Counted from the first letter of the stretch, positions 15,837-25,361 are shown. The stretch: 64,000 bases of DNA from CAZSXU01 sp964610505 (GCA_964610505.1 CAZSXU010000002.1:1-64000), one strand, 5' to 3'. A program made the numbers and translations. Notes: generated by a model not told the origin, from the sequence alone.

Positions 15837-16901
15837 ATGAAGGGTCTCATTCTGAGCGGTGGCAAGGGAACGCGCCTCAGGCCGATCACACACACGCAGG
15901 CCAAGCAACTGCTGCCCGTGGCCAACAGGCCCATCCTGTTCTACGGTCTCGACGCGATGGCCGAAGCGGGCATCACGGATGTGGGGATCGTCGTGGGCGA
16001 AACGAGGGAGGAGATTCAGGAGGCGGTCGGAGACGGGAGCCGGTTCGGTCTCCGGGTGACCTACGTCCACCAGGAACAGCCGCTCGGCCTGGCCCACGCC
16101 ATCAAAGTCGCCCGCCCGTTCTTGGGAGAGGATCCCTTCGTCATGTACCTGGGGGACAATCTGATTCGCGACGGCATCCGGCTTCTGGTCGATGAGTTCC
16201 GGGACGACACGGCCCACTGTCACATCCTCCTGGCGAAGGTCAAGAACCCCCAGGATTTCGGGGTCGCCGAGCTGGAGGGCGGACGGGTGAAACGGCTGGT
16301 GGAGAAGCCGAAGGAGCCGCAGAGTGATCTGGCTCTGGTGGGCGTGTACATGTTCAACCGGGATATCCACGACGCGATCGAACACATTCGCCCGTCCTGG
16401 AGAAACGAGCTGGAAATCACCGACGCCATTCAGTATCTGGTGGAGCAGGGCGGCGAGGTGCGTTCGAAGGTCATCTCGGGATGGTGGAAGGATACGGGCA
16501 AGCTGGAGGACATTCTGGAAGCCAACCGCGTCATCCTGAGCGGACTGAAGGGCGCGGTCGAGGTGGAACTGGATTCGAGCGTTCGCGTCGAGGGACCCGT
16601 CGCCGTGGGAGAGGGAACGCGGATCTCCAACACGCTTCTTCGCGGCCCGCTGGTCGTGGGGCGGAACTGCGTCATCGAGAACTCGTACATCGGTCCCTTC
16701 ACGTCCGTTCATTCGGAGGTGGAGATTCGCAACAGCGAGATCGAGCACTCGATCATCCTGGAGGAGAGCTCGATCCTCGACATCGGCACCCGAATCGAGA
16801 GCAGCCTGGTGGGCCGGAACTCCCGGATGCGAACCACGCCGGGTCCCCCGAAGGCCATCCGTTTCATGGTGGGAGATTACAGCCAGATCGAGATCTGTTA
16901 G
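15837..16901 (+). CDS. rmlA: Glucose-1-phosphate thymidylyltransferase, long form
   Basis: The enzyme transfers TMP to glucose 1-phosphate, giving dTDP-glucose. The nucleotidyltransferase domain has GGKGTRLRP (8-16) and the KQLLPVANRPILFYG segment; GDNLIRDG follows, and GWWKDTGKLEDILEANR is typical. After about residue 250 there is a left-handed beta-helix C-terminus with hexapeptide-like repeats (the long form, 354 aa, as in StrD/archaeal enzymes). It opens the polysaccharide locus, with dTDP-4-dehydrorhamnose reductase next. No rmlB or rmlC is in the window, so the final sugar is not settled. Confidence 0.9.
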   Translation: MKGLILSGGKGTRLRPITHTQAKQLLPVANRPILFYGLDAMAEAGITDVGIVVGETREEIQEAVGDGSRFGLRVTYVHQEQPLGLAHAIKVARPFLGEDPFVMYLGDNLIRDGIRLLVDEFRDDTAHCHILLAKVKNPQDFGVAELEGGRVKRLVEKPKEPQSDLALVGVYMFNRDIHDAIEHIRPSWRNELEITDAIQYLVEQGGEVRSKVISGWWKDTGKLEDILEANRVILSGLKGAVEVELDSSVRVEGPVAVGEGTRISNTLLRGPLVVGRNCVIENSYIGPFTSVHSEVEIRNSEIEHSIILEESSILDIGTRIESSLVGRNSRMRTTPGPPKAIRFMVGDYSQIEIC

Positions 16902-16951
16902 CTCCCTTGGGAGCGTTGACATCGGGCGGTGGGTTTCAGAGGGTGTGAGCG

Positions 16952-17794
16952 TTGAAAATCCTGGTCACCGGAGGGAAGGGCATGCTCGGGCATGCCCTCA
17001 TCGAACGGCTGGCTCCAATCCATGACGTCGTCTCGGTGGACGTCGAGGAGATGGACGTCCGCTCATGGACGGTTGTGTGGAGCCGTGTGGAGGAGGTGCG
17101 TCCGGAGGTCGTGATTCATGGCGCCGCCTTCACGCGTGTGGACGATTGCGAGACGGAATGGGACGAAGCGTTCGCGGTGAACGCGGTCGGCGCGCGAAAC
17201 GTGGCGCTGGCGTGTCGCCGAATCGGCGCTCCGATGCTCTACGTCAGCACCGACTACGTGTTCGACGGCGCAAAAGGGGAAGCCTACGATGAGTCCGACG
17301 AGCCTCGCCCGCTCAGCGTCTACGGCTGGTCGAAGCTGATGGGAGAGGAGTGGGTCCGGCGGCACCACCCCGACCATTGGGTGGTGCGGGCCGCCTGGAG
17401 TTACGGGCCGGGGGGCGCCAATTTCGTGCGTACGATTGTCGAGCGCGGGCGCTCCGGAATTCCGCTGGAGATCGTCGACGATCAGGTCGGTTCCCCCACG
17501 TACACGGTGGACCTGGCCGACGCCCTGTCCGGGTTAATCGAATCGGACGGCTTTGGATTGTATCATCTGACCAACGGCGGCCAGGCGTCCTGGTATGATC
17601 TGGCCGTCGAGGCGTTGAGGGTCGCCGGGGTGGAAGCGAACGTCGAGCGGATCGCCACGGTTTCGACGGCGCGCGCTGCGAGGCGCCCTGAGTACTCGGT
17701 GTTGAAGAACGCCCGCTGGGAACAGGAGGGGCGTGCGCCGCTCCGGCCCTGGCGGGAAGCGGTATCGGAGTACGTACGCAACCACCTCAGGTAA
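16952..17794 (+). CDS. rmlD: dTDP-4-dehydrorhamnose reductase
   Basis: This 280-residue short-chain dehydrogenase has the nucleotide-binding GGKGMLGHAL (7-16), the YVSTDYVFDG strand and the catalytic Y-x3-K in YGWSKLMGE (about 125-133). RmlD reduces dTDP-4-keto-L-rhamnose to dTDP-L-rhamnose. The start is TTG 16952, as the first codon of KILVTGGKG; no upstream start fits. It follows rmlA by 50 bases. Some members reduce other dTDP-4-keto sugars, so rhamnose is likely, not certain. Confidence 0.93.
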   Translation: MKILVTGGKGMLGHALIERLAPIHDVVSVDVEEMDVRSWTVVWSRVEEVRPEVVIHGAAFTRVDDCETEWDEAFAVNAVGARNVALACRRIGAPMLYVSTDYVFDGAKGEAYDESDEPRPLSVYGWSKLMGEEWVRRHHPDHWVVRAAWSYGPGGANFVRTIVERGRSGIPLEIVDDQVGSPTYTVDLADALSGLIESDGFGLYHLTNGGQASWYDLAVEALRVAGVEANVERIATVSTARAARRPEYSVLKNARWEQEGRAPLRPWREAVSEYVRNHLR

Positions 17795-17807
17795 GGATGG
17801 TCCGGTG

Positions 17808-18452
17808 ATGACAAAGCCCGAAACCGCCTCGGCGGTGGATCGAGCATCGTTTGTGGATCGCGAATTCAAGGCTCTGGAACGCCTGGCCGCAGAAACCCGG
17901 CGGGTTCTGGGGCCCGCATTGTTGACCGCCGCCGACGCCATGGCGCACACGATCCACAAGGGCGGCCAGATCTTCTTCTGCGGGAACGGAGGATCGGCGG
18001 CCGATGCGCAACACATGGCCGCCGAGTTCGTCGTCCGCCTCGATCGCGATCGCAGGGGAATGCGGGCGCGCGCACTTACCACGGATCCTTCGGTTCTGAC
18101 CGCCATCTCCAACGACCTGGGATATGAGAATGTGTTTGCGCGTCAGGTCGATGCCCTGGCCGGTCCCGACGACCTCCTGGTTCTTATCAGTACGAGTGGA
18201 AAGTCTCCCAATCTGACCCGCGCGGTGGAGGCCGCCCGGAAGATCCCGATCGCCACCGTGGGATTTCTCGGTAAGGGAGGTGGGGGCTTGGCCGAGGCGG
18301 TGGATCACGCCCTGGTGGTTCGCTCCGGCGAGACCGCTCACATCCAGGAGATCCACTGTGCCATCGGGCATATCCTCTGCGCGCTCGTGGAACAGGCCGT
18401 GTTCGGCCTCAAGCCTCAGCAGCGGGCCCAGACGCCGGACAGTGAGCGTTGA
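17808..18452 (+). CDS. gmhA: Sedoheptulose 7-phosphate isomerase
   Basis: GmhA makes D-glycero-D-manno-heptose 7-phosphate, the first step to ADP- or GDP-heptose for LPS cores or S-layer glycans. The SIS domain is clear: FFCGNGGSAADAQHMAAEF (about 55-73), SNDLGYENVFARQ, LISTSGKSPN (about 126-135) and HIQEIHCAIGHILC with the catalytic His. The 214-residue protein has ATG 17808 (GTG 17805 is the alternative). It overlaps the following flippase gene by one base (TGATG). Later heptose genes are not in the window. Confidence 0.92.
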   Translation: MTKPETASAVDRASFVDREFKALERLAAETRRVLGPALLTAADAMAHTIHKGGQIFFCGNGGSAADAQHMAAEFVVRLDRDRRGMRARALTTDPSVLTAISNDLGYENVFARQVDALAGPDDLLVLISTSGKSPNLTRAVEAARKIPIATVGFLGKGGGGLAEAVDHALVVRSGETAHIQEIHCAIGHILCALVEQAVFGLKPQQRAQTPDSER

Positions 18453-19897
18453 TGAGTCGTTCCGTCGGCGAACGCGTCGCATCCAACGCGACCCTTCTGA
18501 TCGTGTCTCGAATTCTCTCGCGGCTGATCGGGCTGGCCGTGATTCTCCTCGTGACCCGGCTTCTGGGAGCCGCGGAATTCGGGAAGTTCTCCTTTGCGTT
18601 CTCCTTTGTAGGATTGTTCGTCGTGATCGTGGGCGGGGGCTTGAACCCGCTCCTGACCCGGGAGACCGCCCGGCACCCGGAAAGGGCGGGTGAGCTTCTC
18701 GCCTGCACCCTGTTGCTCAAGGCCGGGTTGCTGGCGGTGGGTTTCGCCGCGCTGTTCCTCTCGACCCGCGCGCTCGTGGACGATCCGGCAAGTCGAAGCG
18801 CCATCTACCTGGCGGCGGTGAGCGTGTTCTCGGTGTCTTTCACGACAGCCGTCAACGGGATATCTCGCGCGTTCCAACGGATGCAGTACGAGGTCTTCGG
18901 CTTCGTCGTCGGAAAGCTGATTCTGTTGGGGCTCTGTCTGTCGTGCTACGTGAACCGCGTCGGCCTGGAAACGGTGGTGGCGGCTTTCGCCGCAGCCAGT
19001 CTGGTTGAGCTGGGGACGTCTCTGTTTTTCGTTCGCGCCCGTCTGGTGACGTCTGGATACACCGTGACGGGGGCGACGGTGCGCTTCTTGCTGAACAGAG
19101 CGCCGCCCTTTGCACTCAGCGCGGTTCTCGGCGTGATATACTTCCGGATTGATATGGTGATGGTGCGGTTTCTGAAAGGGGACCTGGCGACCGGGTGGTA
19201 TGGTGGAGCGTATCGATTTATCGAGGCGGTCCTGTTTGTTCCGGAGTTGATGGCGGGCGCCCTCTTCCCGGTGCTTGCGCGCAAGTTCATTCAGAGTGAG
19301 CCGCTCACGGGAATTTTGACGCGGTCTTTCCGGTTGTTCCTCGTGCTGGCTCTACCGTTCGCCCTGGGCGCTACGGTGCTGCCGAGAATCACGCGCGTGC
19401 TGGGGGGGGACTTCGGAGGCTCCGAAGAGGTCCTGCCGTTTCTGGGCTGGACGATGTTCTTCATGTTTCTGAATTTCCTGTTGGTCACGGCCCTGAATGC
19501 CGCCGAACGGCAGAGCCGGGTGATGATTGCGCTCGGGGGCGGTGCCGTGGCGAACGTGGTTCTCAATCTTCTGTTGGTTCCGCGCTGGGGGCACGTGGGC
19601 GCAGGAATAGCCACGCTTCTCTCCACCGTTCTGGTTTTCGCCGTCGAGTGGAGGGCGGTCGGTCGAGCAGTGGGATCCGTGGGGCTGACCCGGTTCATCG
19701 TGAAGCCGCTCCTGGCGGGGGTCTCGGCGGCCGCCGTCTGGCGTGTCTTCGGGGAAGGGAATCTCCTCTGGGTAGTCCCGGCCGGTGGCGCCGTGTACGC
19801 CGCGGTTCTGATCGCGCTGGGGGGACTTCCACGGGAGGACTGGGATCTACTGAAAGGCGCGCTGCGGGGCGCCAGATCTCAGGCCTCGGAACTCTAG
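18452..19897 (+). CDS. Polysaccharide flippase, Wzx/MATE-like
   Basis: The hydrophobic protein of 481 residues has about 12-14 membrane segments and the polysaccharide-biosynthesis (Wzx, PF01943/PF13440-type) N-terminus, SNATLLIVSRILSRLIGLAVILLVTRLLG in character, with G-x-x-EFGKF-x-F following. It should flip undecaprenyl-linked oligosaccharide across the inner membrane. ATG 18452 overlaps the gmhA stop; TTG 18449 also fits. Its place among glycosyltransferases supports the role. Confidence 0.88.
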   Translation: MSRSVGERVASNATLLIVSRILSRLIGLAVILLVTRLLGAAEFGKFSFAFSFVGLFVVIVGGGLNPLLTRETARHPERAGELLACTLLLKAGLLAVGFAALFLSTRALVDDPASRSAIYLAAVSVFSVSFTTAVNGISRAFQRMQYEVFGFVVGKLILLGLCLSCYVNRVGLETVVAAFAAASLVELGTSLFFVRARLVTSGYTVTGATVRFLLNRAPPFALSAVLGVIYFRIDMVMVRFLKGDLATGWYGGAYRFIEAVLFVPELMAGALFPVLARKFIQSEPLTGILTRSFRLFLVLALPFALGATVLPRITRVLGGDFGGSEEVLPFLGWTMFFMFLNFLLVTALNAAERQSRVMIALGGGAVANVVLNLLLVPRWGHVGAGIATLLSTVLVFAVEWRAVGRAVGSVGLTRFIVKPLLAGVSAAAVWRVFGEGNLLWVVPAGGAVYAAVLIALGGLPREDWDLLKGALRGARSQASEL

Positions 19898-19905
19898 GTG
19901 CCGTT

Positions 19906-21033
19906 GTGCGGGTTCTGATGATCAGCTACACGTCTCTTCTGCAGCGGGCGTACCGGGCGAAGTGCGATCTTATGGGACGTCTGCCCGGCGTCGATCTGAC
20001 GGTCCTCACGTCGAATGGGTGGAAGGAGAAGTGGTCGTCGGGCCGCCCGGTTCGCTACGAAGCCGGAGACGGGCGGGAGCCGTATCGTTCCATCCTCGCG
20101 CCCATCGTGTTCGCCGGCAACGGGCACCTCGCTTTCTTTCGCAGAGGGCTGGGTCCGGTGCTGAGGGACCTCCGGCCGGATCTCATCGATCTGGAGAGGG
20201 AACCCTGGTGCTTGGCCGCCGCGCAGGTCCTGTGGTTCCGGCGTCGGTACTGTCCTCGGGCGCGCCTCCTCTTCCACGCGTCCCAGAATATCCTGAAAAC
20301 GTATCCGCCCCCCTTTGGCGGGATCGAGAAAGCCGTATTCCGGCGGGCCGACGGCGCGCTGGCGCGGTCGGAAACAGCGGCCCGAGTCCTACGGGCCAGA
20401 GGGTTTCGAGGCAGAGTGGACGTCATCCCCCACGGGGTGGACACGGACCGATTCGCGCCCCCCGCGTCCGTCCCCGAAGGCGTTCCCGTCGTAGGTTTCG
20501 TGGGCGCGCTGACTCCCCAGAAGGGAGTCGACGGGTTGTTGGAAGCCGTCGCGCGACTTGCCCACACGCCCCACGTCCTCATTGTAGGGGACGGTCCGGA
20601 ACGGGCTCGGCTGGGCGCGCTCTGCCGCAGGCTGGGGATCGAGGGCCACGTCGAATTCGCCGGGGCGATTCCGCACGCGCGCATTCCCGAGATGATGAAG
20701 AGAATGACTCTCCTTGCACTCCCGGCCGTGTCGCTGCCGGGACTCGAGGAGAGGTTCGGGCGCGTGCTTCTGGAAGCCATGGCCACGGGGCTCCCGATCG
20801 TGGCGACCGATTCGGGAGAAATCCCTCGGGTGGTCGGGGATGCGGGGACGGTCGTGCCCGAGGGACGTCCCGAGGACCTGGCGCGGGCGCTGGAGGAGAT
20901 GCTGGCCCGCCGGGAGGCCACCGCTGCGGTGGGCCGCCGAGCGCGGGCGCGGGTGGAGGAAACGTACAGCTGGCGCGTCGTGGTCCAGCGGACTTTCGAT
21001 GTCTATCGCGATGTGCTGGCCGCAAGCCGGTAG
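19906..21033 (+). CDS. Glycosyltransferase family 4
   Basis: This 375-residue GT-B enzyme has an N-terminal acceptor domain (RVLMISYTSLLQRAYRAK) and a C-terminal nucleotide-sugar domain with VVGFVGALTPQKGVDGLLEA, EFAGAIPHARIPEMM and the E-x7-E motif around ERFGRVLLEAMATGLPIVA. GTG 19906 is chosen 8 bases after the flippase stop, since residues further upstream come from the flippase reading region. Donor and acceptor cannot be told from sequence. Confidence 0.88.
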   Translation: MRVLMISYTSLLQRAYRAKCDLMGRLPGVDLTVLTSNGWKEKWSSGRPVRYEAGDGREPYRSILAPIVFAGNGHLAFFRRGLGPVLRDLRPDLIDLEREPWCLAAAQVLWFRRRYCPRARLLFHASQNILKTYPPPFGGIEKAVFRRADGALARSETAARVLRARGFRGRVDVIPHGVDTDRFAPPASVPEGVPVVGFVGALTPQKGVDGLLEAVARLAHTPHVLIVGDGPERARLGALCRRLGIEGHVEFAGAIPHARIPEMMKRMTLLALPAVSLPGLEERFGRVLLEAMATGLPIVATDSGEIPRVVGDAGTVVPEGRPEDLARALEEMLARREATAAVGRRARARVEETYSWRVVVQRTFDVYRDVLAASR

Positions 21034-21072
21034 AAGCGGGCGGTCCGGAACCCTGCCGCGAAGGGCAACACA

Positions 21073-22245
21073 GTGACGAAACTGAACATCGCCGTCGTGA
21101 ACCACCAGGTGGAGATCGGGGGGGCCGAAGTGGCGCTCCTCCGTCTGGCGGAAGCACTCAGAGGCCGCCACGACCTCAGCGTGTTCCTTCCCGGCGACGG
21201 GCCGTTGCCCGATGCGCTCTGCGATCTCGGGGTCGGTGTCGCGCGGGTTCACGTGCCGGGAGGGAGTCTGGCCGCGAGGCGAAACAACTCGGCGGGATTG
21301 CTGCTCCGGGTGCTGGTGGACGGTCCGCGGTGGCGGCGGACCCTCGGGGTCCTGGCCGAGAAGTTGACGAAGGCCGACGTCGTGGTGACCGGTTCGACCA
21401 AAGCGCATCTTTACGGTGGATGGGCGGCGCGAAGAGCCGGGCGTCCTCTGATTTGGTGGCTCCACGATACGGTGGACCGTACCAGTTTCGGCCGGCTTTC
21501 GCGATCTCTGATCCGCGCGGGCGCGCGGCGGTTGCCGGACCGGATTCTCGCCGTCTCGCGGACGTCCGCGTCTTCGCTCCAGTTACCCCGGGCGGATTCG
21601 CGACTCCGGGTCGTCTATAATGGGATCGAACCGGTTGGAGCGGGCCGCGATACGGCCGGCGCTTTCAGGAGCGGTTGTCCGAGAGTCGGGTGGATCGGAC
21701 GCCTGATTCCCAGCAAAGGGCCGGAGGCGTTCCTCGAGGCTTCGGCGAGAGTGGCCGGCCGAATCCCCGACGTCTCGTTCCTGGTGGTCGGAGGGGGCGA
21801 CTCCCGAGATTCGGGCTATGGCGCCCGGCTTGAGACGATGGCCGGGGACAGCGGGATGAGTGACCGGGTCGAATTCGCGGGATTCCGGCCGGACCTCGAG
21901 GGCGTCTTCCGAAGCCTGGATGTGCTGGTGTTTACGTCCGTCGCCTCCGAGTCGCTCCCCAACGTTGTTCTCGAGGCCATGGCGAACGGCGTACCGGTGG
22001 TGGCCTTCTCCGGCGGGGGCGTCGATGAGATAGCCGGTGATTCGGGGGGCGTGCTTCGGGTACCTCCGGGTGACGTGGATGCGCTGGCCGAGGCCGTTTC
22101 CGGGCTTCTCGAACGTGCGCAGGAGAGGCGGGATCTCGCCCTGAGGGGCGCGGCGCGGATCCGCGAGACCTTCGGGTGGAATCGGTGGGTGGACGCGTGG
22201 GAGCGGGAATTGGTTACCCTAGTGGCCGAGAGGGAGTCGAGATGA
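21073..22245 (+). CDS. Glycosyltransferase family 4
   Basis: This 390-residue GT-B enzyme begins with IAVVNHQVEIGGAEVALLRLAEAL, the Gly-rich acceptor-site loop of GT4 proteins. The C-terminal domain has RVGWIGRLIPSKGPEAFLEA, EFAGFRPDLEGVFRSLDVLVF and SESLPNVVLEAMANGVPVVAF, the E-x7-E catalytic region. GTG 21073 starts it. Its stop overlaps the next gene by ATGA, so translation is coupled. Substrate unknown. Confidence 0.88.
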   Translation: MTKLNIAVVNHQVEIGGAEVALLRLAEALRGRHDLSVFLPGDGPLPDALCDLGVGVARVHVPGGSLAARRNNSAGLLLRVLVDGPRWRRTLGVLAEKLTKADVVVTGSTKAHLYGGWAARRAGRPLIWWLHDTVDRTSFGRLSRSLIRAGARRLPDRILAVSRTSASSLQLPRADSRLRVVYNGIEPVGAGRDTAGAFRSGCPRVGWIGRLIPSKGPEAFLEASARVAGRIPDVSFLVVGGGDSRDSGYGARLETMAGDSGMSDRVEFAGFRPDLEGVFRSLDVLVFTSVASESLPNVVLEAMANGVPVVAFSGGGVDEIAGDSGGVLRVPPGDVDALAEAVSGLLERAQERRDLALRGAARIRETFGWNRWVDAWERELVTLVAERESR

Positions 22246-23381
22246 GAGTCGCGCTCGTCCAGGATTGGCTGACTGGGATGAGAGGTGGGGAGAAATGTCT
22301 CGAGGTTCTGTGCGAGATGTTCCCCAGCGCCGATGTGTATACCCTGGTTCATCATCCCGGGTCGGTGACTTCCGTCATCGAGGACATGCCGATTCGAACG
22401 TCCTTCATTCAGTCCCTGCCCTTCGCGGGTCGCCGACACCAGATCTACCTGCCGCTGTTTCCGTCCGCGATCGAGAGATTCGATTTCTCCTCGTACGATC
22501 TCATCGTCAGCACGTCGCACTGCGTTGCCAAGGGGGCCCGTCGCACCGCGGGGCTTCACGTTTGTTACTGCCACACGCCGATGCGGTACGTTTGGGAATT
22601 CTACGACGAGTACTTCGCCGATGCACCCGGCGGACGGATGTCACAGTTTCTTCTTCGAGGCATCATGAGCTATCTGAAGCGCTGGGACCTTCGCACCCTC
22701 GACCGGGTCGATCATTTCGTCGCCAATTCCGAGAACGTGGCCAACCGGATCCGGCGATACTACGGCCGTGACTCGGAGGTGATCCATCCGCCGGTGGACA
22801 CCGAATTCTACACCCCCGGAGGCGAGAAGGATGACTTCTACGTGGTGGTGAGCGCGTTGGTGCCCTACAAGCGCGTGGATCTGATCCTGGACGCGTTCCG
22901 ACATCTCCGCAAGCCCCTGGTCGTCATCGGGAAGGGACCGGAAGAGGGTCGACTCAGGGACCGGGCCCCGGATTGGGTCTCCTTCAAAGGATGGGTTGAA
23001 CCTGAGTCTCTGCGGGAGTACTATCGTAGGGGCCGCGCCCTGATTTTCTCGGGAATTGAGGATTTCGGCATCGTTCCGGTTGAGGCGCAGGCGTGCGGGA
23101 CCCCGGTGATCGCGTACGGCCGCGGCGGGGTGCTGGAGAGCGTCCGGGGAATCGGATGGGGGAGAGGCGGCGAGAATGGCGTTCCCGTCTCCGACCCCAC
23201 GGGGGTGTTCTTCGAGGAGCAAACTCCCGTGGCGTTGGCCGCCGCCGTGCGCGCGTTTGAAGAAATGGAGTTCGACCGGGACGTGCTTCGAAACCGGGCC
23301 CTGGAATTCGGCCGGGCCCGGTATCGCACTCGGATGGACGAGGCCATCCGGAAAGCCTTCGACCTGCAGGGCGGCCCGTAG
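22242..23381 (+). CDS. Glycosyltransferase family 4 (mannosyltransferase-like)
   Basis: The protein (379 aa) starts VALVQDWLTGMRGGEKCLEVL and has CHTPMRYVWEFYDEYF, both frequent in GT4 enzymes annotated as mannosyltransferases of polysaccharide loci. The donor domain includes YVVVSALVPYKRVDLILDAF and FGIVPVEAQACGTPVIAYGRGGVLE. The gene ends in a tandem 12-base repeat that contains its own TAG stop: the next two units would also read as Pro-stop or Pro. The ATG overlaps the previous stop. Sugar specificity is inferred loosely. Confidence 0.88.
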   Translation: MRVALVQDWLTGMRGGEKCLEVLCEMFPSADVYTLVHHPGSVTSVIEDMPIRTSFIQSLPFAGRRHQIYLPLFPSAIERFDFSSYDLIVSTSHCVAKGARRTAGLHVCYCHTPMRYVWEFYDEYFADAPGGRMSQFLLRGIMSYLKRWDLRTLDRVDHFVANSENVANRIRRYYGRDSEVIHPPVDTEFYTPGGEKDDFYVVVSALVPYKRVDLILDAFRHLRKPLVVIGKGPEEGRLRDRAPDWVSFKGWVEPESLREYYRRGRALIFSGIEDFGIVPVEAQACGTPVIAYGRGGVLESVRGIGWGRGGENGVPVSDPTGVFFEEQTPVALAAAVRAFEEMEFDRDVLRNRALEFGRARYRTRMDEAIRKAFDLQGGP

Positions 23382-23405
23382 GGCCGCCCGTAGGGCCGCC
23401 CGTCG
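23370..23405. repeat. 12-bp tandem repeat containing the stop codon
   Basis: Three units of the type GGCCGCCCGTAG (12 bases, a multiple of three) span the end of the glycosyltransferase. The first two units carry in-frame TAG stops and the third reads TCG. Copy changes would leave the protein end unchanged. Confidence 0.7.
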
Positions 23406-23431
23406 CCGGGCGATTGAGGAGTGACGTTTCC

Positions 23432-24979
23432 ATGGCGAGACGTTCCCAGGTCCTGCTGGCCTGGCTGCCGTTCCTGGTGGATGCGGCTCTGGCTTCGGCG
23501 GCTCTGCGTCTTTCCTACTGGCTGCGCTTCGAATCGGGGTTTTTCGAGGCGCCCAAAGGGGTTCCTCCTCTGGCGGTTCACGTCCCCGCCTTCGGATTCC
23601 TTCTGCTGGTTCTCCTGTTGAGTTTTCATGCGTTCGGCCTCTATCGCTTTCGGAGTGGAAGATCTCTCGGGAGCGAGCTGTTCCTTACGTTCAAGGCGGT
23701 CACCGTCGCCGCGATCGTGGGAATGGCCGCCACGTTTCTCTATCGCGAGATCTCCTTCTCTCGTGTCCTGTTCCTGCAGGCGTGGCTGATATCGGCCGTC
23801 CTCTTGATGTTGGGCCGCCTGGCGGTGCGGAAGGGGATCGATTCGGCGCGCCGGGCGGGCTGGGGAGCGACGCGGGTGGGATTGGTGGGGTGGGGCAGGA
23901 CGGCCGGAAGACTCTGCCGAGCCGTGGAGGGGCGAGCCTCTCTCGGGTATCATCTCGTGGGGTGGGTGGGTGGGAGGCGGGAGGTCGACGCTCCCTGCGG
24001 CGTTTCCTACTTGGGCGAGATTCGGGACCTCAGGACCATCTGCCGGAGTCAGGACCTCGAAGGGGTTCTCGTGGCCCTGCCTCTCGAGGCGCATGGAGAG
24101 ATGGCGGAGATCATCCGGCAGGTGGATGGCCTGGGGGTGGATGTCAAGTTCGTTCCCGACCTGGTGGAGCTCGTGAGCCGGTCGGCGACGGTGAGCGACG
24201 TCGACGGCATTCCCCTCATTGGGGTGCGGGAGTTTCCTCTTCGACCCGTCGATCGTGTCGCCAAACGCACGATGGATGTGGTCCTCTCGGTGCTCGGGCT
24301 TGTCCTGCTCTCGCCGCTTTTCGCCGGAATCGCGCTGCTGATCCGCATGGGATCTCCCGGTCCCGCGATCTATCGCCAACGCCGCGTGGGCCGGGACGGG
24401 CGGACGTTCGTCATGTACAAGTTCAGGTCCATGCGGATGGATGCCGAGGAAGGGAGTGGACCCACGTGGGCCCGAGAGCACGATGCTCGAGCCACCCGAG
24501 TCGGGCGGCATCTGCGAAGGCTCAGTCTCGATGAGTTACCGCAGCTGGTGAACGTGCTCAAGGGTCAGATGAGCCTCGTCGGACCCAGGCCCGAGCGGGA
24601 GTTCTTCGTGAAGCAGTTCGAGACGGCCGTGCATCGCTACCTCGATCGCCATCGGGTCAAGTCCGGCATGACGGGCTGGGCTCAGGTCCATGGGTTGCGG
24701 GGCGACACGTCCGTCGAGGAGAGAACGGAGTACGATATCTTCTACGCGGAGAACTGGTCGGTTGCCCTGGACGTGAGGATCCTCTGGCGTACGTTCTTCC
24801 ATCTGCTGTCCGGAGGTCGCCCGCGGCGAAGGGGCATCACAAACCCATTGCCGACGGAAAGCGGCCGTGGTAATGTGCACGCCGACGAACCCATGAAAAG
24901 TGACCCCGGCCGGGTGCACGCCGACGAAACCAAGGCTGAGGGGAAAGAAGTTCGCATCTCAAGCAGGGGAGGTCCGTAG
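23432..24979 (+). CDS. Polyprenyl glycosylphosphotransferase (initiating enzyme, WbaP/WcaJ type)
   Basis: The enzyme transfers a sugar phosphate from a nucleotide sugar to undecaprenyl phosphate, starting repeat-unit synthesis. The 515-residue protein has four N-terminal membrane helices, a central Rossmann-like CoA-binding-type domain (RVGLVGWGRTAGRLCRAV), a fifth hydrophobic segment (about 282-302) and the catalytic domain with YRQRRVGRDGRTFVMYKFRSMR and LDELPQLVNVLKGQMSLVGP. The last 45 residues are an odd hydrophilic tail containing two copies of VHADE, encoded by a partly duplicated 39-base unit (24875-24928). ATG 23432 follows GAGGAGTGA. The next gene overlaps by one base. Confidence 0.92.
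   Translation: MARRSQVLLAWLPFLVDAALASAALRLSYWLRFESGFFEAPKGVPPLAVHVPAFGFLLLVLLLSFHAFGLYRFRSGRSLGSELFLTFKAVTVAAIVGMAATFLYREISFSRVLFLQAWLISAVLLMLGRLAVRKGIDSARRAGWGATRVGLVGWGRTAGRLCRAVEGRASLGYHLVGWVGGRREVDAPCGVSYLGEIRDLRTICRSQDLEGVLVALPLEAHGEMAEIIRQVDGLGVDVKFVPDLVELVSRSATVSDVDGIPLIGVREFPLRPVDRVAKRTMDVVLSVLGLVLLSPLFAGIALLIRMGSPGPAIYRQRRVGRDGRTFVMYKFRSMRMDAEEGSGPTWAREHDARATRVGRHLRRLSLDELPQLVNVLKGQMSLVGPRPEREFFVKQFETAVHRYLDRHRVKSGMTGWAQVHGLRGDTSVEERTEYDIFYAENWSVALDVRILWRTFFHLLSGGRPRRRGITNPLPTESGRGNVHADEPMKSDPGRVHADETKAEGKEVRISSRGGP
24875..24928. repeat. 39-bp partial duplication in the glycosylphosphotransferase tail
   Basis: GTGCACGCCGACGAA occurs at 24875 and 24914, 39 bases apart and in frame, giving two VHADE pentapeptides in the C-terminal tail. 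The unit is a multiple of three, so the frame is kept. Confidence 0.6.
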
Positions 24980-25359
24980 TGAGAAGTGAGCTGGCCAAGA
25001 ATCTCATGCTCATCCTGGGGGCCGTGTTCCTGGGTGTCCTGGGTCAGCTTTCGATGAAGCACGGAATGAGCCATGTTGTTCTGCGGACCGGCGCTGCCGC
25101 CGAGCTGGTCACGTCCCTGGCGCGAGCGCTGATTCAGCCCTTTGTCACTGCGGGCGTGGCGCTCTACGCGGTCAGTGCCCTGGTCTGGCTGGTGGTGCTC
25201 TCCCGGGTGGAGTTGAGCTTCGCCTATCCGATGGTCAGTGTCGGATACATTGCCGTGGTGATTCTCTCGAGATTGATTTTTCATGAGCAGGTCTCGGCCG
25301 TTCGCGTGCTGGGAACCTTGGTCATCTGCTTCGGCGTGGTCCTGATATCGAGGAGCTAA
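24979..25359 (+). CDS. Small four-helix EamA/SMR-like membrane protein
   Basis: This 126-residue protein has four hydrophobic helices (about 7-25, 48-70, 75-95, 103-122) and the SMR/EamA half-transporter pattern, ending GTLVICFGVVLISRS; ELSFAYPMVSVGYIAVVI resembles ArnE/ArnF-type proteins. In glycan loci such proteins are thought to move lipid-linked sugars. The GTG start shares a base with the preceding stop (TAGTG). Function as a flippase is inference from context. Confidence 0.75.
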   Translation: MRSELAKNLMLILGAVFLGVLGQLSMKHGMSHVVLRTGAAAELVTSLARALIQPFVTAGVALYAVSALVWLVVLSRVELSFAYPMVSVGYIAVVILSRLIFHEQVSAVRVLGTLVICFGVVLISRS

Positions 25360-25361
25360 GT

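Noticed and set aside
19962..21620. Plus-strand frame of 552 codons across two GT4 genes
   Set aside because: Very Arg/Gly-rich out-of-frame reading; both GT4 genes have full motifs in other frames.
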